NCBI GenBank assembly: GCA_002343985.1
Contig: DDTB01000017.1
Span: 1-64,000, forward strand
Source: Chitinophagaceae bacterium UBA2375
GTDB lineage: Bacteria; Bacteroidota; Bacteroidia; Chitinophagales; Chitinophagaceae
DNA length: 64,000 nucleotides
Reading direction: 5' to 3'
Positions 60,319 through 64,000 of this stretch are shown here, in pieces. Under the pieces are notes generated by a model, which did not search any database, was not told the DNA's origin, and saw nothing but the letters and a program-made list of their open reading frames with translations. A program made the translations under genes and the position numbers. Each line of letters opens with the position of its first letter. The stretch's first letter is position 1.

Positions 60319-62232
60319 TTAATTGCCCGATACATTCTTTTCCCCAATCCTGCCAATTTCCCTTTCTTTCAATCTGCCGGTGATTTCCTGCAAAATAACC
60401 GGGTCGTCGATGGTGGATGGAATCGTATATGCGTCACCGTCAGCTATTTGGCGGATGGTCTTCCGTAAAATTTTTCCACTCCTTGTTTTCGGTAATCTTT
60501 TTACCAGCAGTACATTCCTGAAGAATGCCACGGCCCCGATTTTTTCACGGATCAGGCTAACCAGTTCCTGTTCCAACTGCACTTCCGTTTCCTGTCGCCC
60601 GTCTTTCATGACCACAAGCGCGACCGGCCTTTGTCCACGGAGTTCATCAGCGATGCCCACCACGGCCGATTCTGCAACAGCCGGATGCGTGGCCACCAGT
60701 TCTTCCATTTCCCCGGTACTCAGGCGATGGCCACTTACGTTAATGACATCATCTACACGGCCCATGATGAAAAAATACCCATCCTCGTCATAATATCCGC
60801 CATCTCCTGTGAGGTAATGCCCTTCAACCTGGCTCAGGTAGCCTGCAATAAAACGCTCGTCGTTTTTCCATAATGTAGGCAGGCATCCCGGTGGTAGGGG
60901 CAAGCGCACCGTGACGAGGCCTTCGCGCCCGGGAGGTAAAGGCGCGCCATCTTCGGAAATAATCCGGATATCAAAACCGCAAACAGGCAATCCCGCCGAA
61001 CCTGCTTTCACCGGTAAAGGTTCCACGCCCATCATGATACCCAGCATTGGCCAGCCGCTTTCTGTTTGCCACCAATGGTCAATTACGGGTACTTGCAGGA
61101 TTTCGCGCGCCCAGTGAAAAGTAGCGGGGTCGCAGCGTTCTCCTGCTAAAAACAAGTACCTGAGCGATGATAGCTTGTATGGGGACAGTAATGCTGCTTC
61201 ATGGTCTTCTTTTCGAATGGCACGAATGGCAGTGGGCGCGGTGAAAAATACATTGACGCCATATTCCGATATCACGCGCCAGAACGCCCCGGCATCGGGA
61301 GTGCGCACGGGTTTCCCCTCGTAAAGTACCGTAGTGCACCCGGCTAACAGTGGGCCATAGACGATATAACTATGCCCAACCACCCAGCCTACATCGCTTG
61401 CAGCCCAAAAAACATCGCCGGCATGAGCGTCGTACACATGTTTCATGCTGAAAGCCAGGGCTGTGGCGTATCCGCCGTGATCTCGCACAATACCTTTGGG
61501 TTTGCCGGTGGTACCGGATGTGTACAGGATATATAAAGGATCTGTAGACAGCATCGGCACTGCCTCCGATTCTTCGAAAGTTTGGAGGTTATCAAAATCG
61601 TATTCACCTTTTTTTTCCAGTTTGTCGTAACCCGGCTCCCTTTGCACAAAAATGCGGTGTGCAGGCTGATGCACCGCTTCCCGAAGGGCCTGGTCAACCA
61701 GTGGTTTATATGGGATTTTTTTATCGAACTCAATGCCATAGCTCGCCGATATGATGGCTACCGGCTTCGCGTCGTCGATGCGCATTGCCAGTTCATGTGG
61801 CGCGAACCCGCCAAACACCACGGAATGGATGGCGCCAATCCTCGCGCAAGCCAGCATACTGATGACGGCTTCAGGGATCATCGGCATGTAGACCACTACC
61901 GTGTCGCCCTTGCCAATACCGAGTGATTGCAAACCATGCGCGAACCGCGCGACACGCGTAGCCAGTTCATCGTAACTAATCTTTTCCTTTTTATTTGCCA
62001 CCGGGGAATCATAAATCAGCGCAACCTGGCTCCCCCTTCCTTGTTCAATCTGCCAGTCAAGACAGGCATAGGATATATTGCAGCGGCCATCGGTGAACCA
62101 GCGGTAGAAACCTTGCTCGTTGACAGATAAAATTGTTTGCGGTTCTGTAAACCAGGGAATGCGTTCCGACTGTTCTTTCCAGAATTTTTCTTTTTCGTCT
62201 ATGCTTTTACGGTAGAGTGACTGGTATACCAT
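60319..62232 (-). CDS. prpE: Propionyl-CoA synthetase-like acyl-CoA synthetase
   Basis: A 637-aa AMP-forming acyl-CoA synthetase. P-loop-like ILYTSGTTGKPKGIVRDHGGY, GVNVFFTAPTAIRAIRKED, WWQTESGWPML, YLTGDGGYYDEDGYFFIMGRVDDVINVSGHRLSTGEME and the C-terminal LPKTRSGKILRKTIRQIA with its catalytic Lys. The RDHGGYA and TAIRAIRKED phrases favour PrpE over Acs, but acetate use is possible. It lies beside an SSS-type sensor kinase and receiver that in other bacteria (CrbS/CrbR) control acyl-CoA synthetase. Confidence 0.9.
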   Translation of the reverse strand: MVYQSLYRKSIDEKEKFWKEQSERIPWFTEPQTILSVNEQGFYRWFTDGRCNISYACLDWQIEQGRGSQVALIYDSPVANKKEKISYDELATRVARFAHGLQSLGIGKGDTVVVYMPMIPEAVISMLACARIGAIHSVVFGGFAPHELAMRIDDAKPVAIISASYGIEFDKKIPYKPLVDQALREAVHQPAHRIFVQREPGYDKLEKKGEYDFDNLQTFEESEAVPMLSTDPLYILYTSGTTGKPKGIVRDHGGYATALAFSMKHVYDAHAGDVFWAASDVGWVVGHSYIVYGPLLAGCTTVLYEGKPVRTPDAGAFWRVISEYGVNVFFTAPTAIRAIRKEDHEAALLSPYKLSSLRYLFLAGERCDPATFHWAREILQVPVIDHWWQTESGWPMLGIMMGVEPLPVKAGSAGLPVCGFDIRIISEDGAPLPPGREGLVTVRLPLPPGCLPTLWKNDERFIAGYLSQVEGHYLTGDGGYYDEDGYFFIMGRVDDVINVSGHRLSTGEMEELVATHPAVAESAVVGIADELRGQRPVALVVMKDGRQETEVQLEQELVSLIREKIGAVAFFRNVLLVKRLPKTRSGKILRKTIRQIADGDAYTIPSTIDDPVILQEITGRLKEREIGRIGEKNVSGN

Positions 62233-62314
62233 GGCTCGGCTGTTTAAGGGTCATTGTAAGTTACCTAAAACAAATACCGGTTCCCGGAAATCTATACCAA
62301 ATAACCAGAAAATA

Positions 62315-62683
62315 TCAGGCCGCGGCCAGGAGTTCCCGCACTTTTTTCATGAGGTCACGGGTGGAGAAGGGTTTGGTTACATACAGGCTGGCGCCGAGGT
62401 CGTATCCTTTTTGGATATCGCTTTCCTTTGATTTCGCGCTGAGAAAAACCACTTTGATATGCTGCAGTTTTTTATTCCCTTTGATGTGTTTGCAGATGGC
62501 ATATCCGTCCATGTCGGGCATCATGATATCCAGCAAAACCAGTGCAGGTGTTTCCTGTTGGATGATGTCGAGCGCTTCTGTGCCATTGCGCGCCACTTTC
62601 ACATCGAAGCCTTCCTTTTTCATAAGGAATTCAAGCGACATCAGGATGTACGGATCATCGTCAACAACCAGGATCTTCTTCAT
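62315..62683 (-). CDS. Single-domain response regulator
   Basis: A 122-aa receiver: acidic pocket VVDDDPY (D8-D10), phosphorylation site LLDIMMPDMDG (D52), and the Lys of YVTKPFS (about K104). There is no output domain, so it signals through protein contact or further phosphotransfer. It starts 9 bases after the stop of the kinase gene. A TAACTTTG box within the kinase 3' end sits four bases before its ATG and could give a separate leaderless transcript. Confidence 0.93.
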   Translation of the reverse strand: MKKILVVDDDPYILMSLEFLMKKEGFDVKVARNGTEALDIIQQETPALVLLDIMMPDMDGYAICKHIKGNKKLQHIKVVFLSAKSKESDIQKGYDLGASLYVTKPFSTRDLMKKVRELLAAA

Positions 62684-62687
62684 GGTA

Positions 62688-62695
62688 CAAAGTTA
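62688..62695 (-). promoter_or_regulatory. -7 box abutting the receiver gene
   Basis: TAACTTTG on the minus strand (62695-62688), then TACC and ATG. It overlaps the last codons of the kinase gene. Confidence 0.45.
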
Positions 62696-64000
62696 TTGCA
62701 GCGGAAGTGTAAAAATAAATTTCGACCCTTTTCCTTCTTCACTCTCCACCCATATTTTTCCACCATGCATGTCAATGATTTTTTTGCAGATGGCGAGTCC
62801 AAGCCCCGTCCCTTCCGGTTTCCTGAGTGTTTGGTTGCGTGCCTGGAAGAATTTATCAAAGATCAGGGTATGCAGGTCGGCCGGAATGCCTTTGCCGTTG
62901 TCTTCCACCCAAACCTCCCACTCATCATGGTTATTGCGGATAGATACTTTGATGATGCCGTGGTTTTCCGGAGAAAACCGAATGGCATTGGTCAGCAAAT
63001 TATACACAACCTGTTCAATCAATGCCGCATCGCATTGCAGCAAATACATGGCATCAGGCCAGTTCCGGATGATGCGGATATTTTTTTCCATCGCGAGCGG
63101 CTCAACAGAATCAATGATATTATTCAGCAAGGTATTGAGCTGAACCGCACTGCTATTCAGTTTCTGCCGGCCGCTCTCATACCTTTCCAGGTTTAACACC
63201 TGTGAGATGAGGTGGCTCAGCCTTTCGGTTTCGCGGATGATGCCGGAAATAAACCTTGTTTTTTCATCAGCTTCCATCTCTGGGTTATCATAGATTATTT
63301 CCGCCATGGCACGGATTGATGTCAGTGGCGTGCGCAGTTCATGGGTAACGGTATATAAAAATTCATCCTTGATTTCATCCATATCGCGCAACTGGTCGTT
63401 GGCCTTCCTCAATTCATCCGTTGCTTTTTGCAACTCCAGTGATTTTCGGCGAAGCTCTTTGTTGAGTTCAATCATCTGCTGCGATTCCTGCAGGATGCGG
63501 AGCACTTCGTCGATGCGGATGTTTTCTTCCTTGGTAACGGTGCCCACCATGATGCGGGCAGATGCGGAGCCAATGACGCCACTGAGTACTTTTTCCGCGA
63601 AGTTCACCATTCTCGGGTCAGCGTTTTTTTGATCAAGTGGAATCTGGTGCCGCTGCGCGTACTGCCTGATCAGTTTCTGCGCCCTGTCACGGCCAAGAAA
63701 ATTTGATATGAGGTCCGACAGGTCAGGCATGGATGCCGTGCCCTTCCAGAATGTACCGGTTGCCGGGCTGTTGGCATGCCGGAATATGTCTACAAAAATT
63801 TCAGCCTGGTACCTTTCCTGGTCAGATTTTCCGCTGTTGATCGATACGGCCACAAAGCTTCCGATATTAAACAGCATGCTCCAGAAAAAACAATGCGAAA
63901 TGCTGTCCATCCCTTCCAGGCCAAACAACGCCGTCGGCCTGAGCCAGCTTTGCCCGAACAAACCGTTCAGCAACATGTCGTTGCCTATGATTCCCGCATT
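62693..64000 (-). CDS. SSS-transporter-like sensor histidine kinase, 5' part outside the window
   Basis: Partial; the frame is open to the window end, so the ATG at 63976 is not the true start. The visible N-terminal part (SWLRPTALFGLEGMDSISHCFFWSMLFNIGSFVAVS) is the last helix region of a sodium:solute symporter-like domain, as in CbrA/CrbS kinases. A linker of STAC-like character and a coiled coil (about 163-200, numbered from 63976) lead to the H-box FLYTVTHELRTPLTSI (H212), N-box NLLTNAIRFSPE, and G-boxes VEDNGKGIP and GTGLGLAICKKI. Partner receiver is directly downstream. Confidence 0.9.
   Translation of the reverse strand, partial: NAGIIGNDMLLNGLFGQSWLRPTALFGLEGMDSISHCFFWSMLFNIGSFVAVSINSGKSDQERYQAEIFVDIFRHANSPATGTFWKGTASMPDLSDLISNFLGRDRAQKLIRQYAQRHQIPLDQKNADPRMVNFAEKVLSGVIGSASARIMVGTVTKEENIRIDEVLRILQESQQMIELNKELRRKSLELQKATDELRKANDQLRDMDEIKDEFLYTVTHELRTPLTSIRAMAEIIYDNPEMEADEKTRFISGIIRETERLSHLISQVLNLERYESGRQKLNSSAVQLNTLLNNIIDSVEPLAMEKNIRIIRNWPDAMYLLQCDAALIEQVVYNLLTNAIRFSPENHGIIKVSIRNNHDEWEVWVEDNGKGIPADLHTLIFDKFFQARNQTLRKPEGTGLGLAICKKIIDMHGGKIWVESEEGKGSKFIFTLPLQ

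Noticed and set aside
63976..63978. ATG as the start of the sensor kinase
   Set aside because: The frame stays open to the window end and the first visible residues are the end of a transporter domain, so this Met is internal.
1..64000. tRNA or rRNA genes, integrase attachment sites, origin
   Set aside because: Read for cloverleaf-like and rRNA-like sequence on both strands; nothing convincing. A covariance search would be needed to exclude unusual tRNAs.

Overview
The window looks like a chromosome segment of a Bacteroidota bacterium, most likely of the Chitinophagaceae. The evidence is: Bacteroidota-type promoter boxes (TTG, about 19-20 bases, TAnnTTTG), a type IX secretion sorting tail and a gliding-motility-like C-terminal domain, many Cys-anchored lipoproteins, a futalosine-pathway menaquinone gene (mqnC), GIN-domain, PspC/PadR and LytTR genes, and few clear Shine-Dalgarno sites. 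No rRNA, tRNA, CRISPR array or intact transposase was seen.

Layout. 0-3.5 kb is an accessory patch: a MazG-like pyrophosphohydrolase, a DUF2075-type helicase gene cut off after about 71 codons by a repeat, an AT-rich RES/Xre toxin-antitoxin pair lying between two copies of that repeat, and a DUF3267 membrane protein. 3.6-11.1 kb holds a lipoprotein, an AraC regulator, a DUF2798/FAD-oxidoreductase operon, a GNAT acetyltransferase, a GT39-type glycosyltransferase, an MDR oxidoreductase and an atypical SDR. 11.1-13.0 kb carries two more clusters of the hairpin-rich repeat around a DUF5694 gene. 13-24 kb holds a lipoprotein, PadR-PspC, gcvT-comB, a large SWIM/SNF2 helicase and a DUF433/DUF5615 pair. 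24-34 kb holds two small minus-strand ORFs, a pair of amidohydrolases, mqnC, an aspartyl protease, two overlapping secreted-protein genes and a pair of M16 peptidases. 34-45.6 kb holds an AraC regulator with a secreted zincin, a deiminase with a small partner protein, a WYL regulator, and an FMN-glutamate-synthase-like/Rnk-like operon flanked by two tiny paralogous proteins and a leftover of a partial duplication. 45.6-56.4 kb is envelope related: two secreted proteins, an intradiol-dioxygenase fusion, LytTR, OmpA, LemA-DUF2207 and a GIN protein. 56.4-64 kb holds psuKG, a DUF2268 protease, ric, a propionyl-CoA synthetase and a CbrA/CrbS-like kinase (cut by the window end) with its receiver.

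The most interesting signals are: (1) a structured repeat family with a 10-bp terminal inverted repeat and a hairpin that shows compensatory changes between copies; (2) two gaplessly alignable 53-aa proteins beside the glutamate-synthase-like gene; (3) a run of genes whose start codon sits only 4-5 bases after a TAnnTTTG or near-TAnnTTTG box, suggesting leaderless mRNAs; (4) a 20-bp motif at the same distance (32 bp) from the -7 box in two promoters near an AraC gene. All function calls are from reading the translations; no database search was possible.
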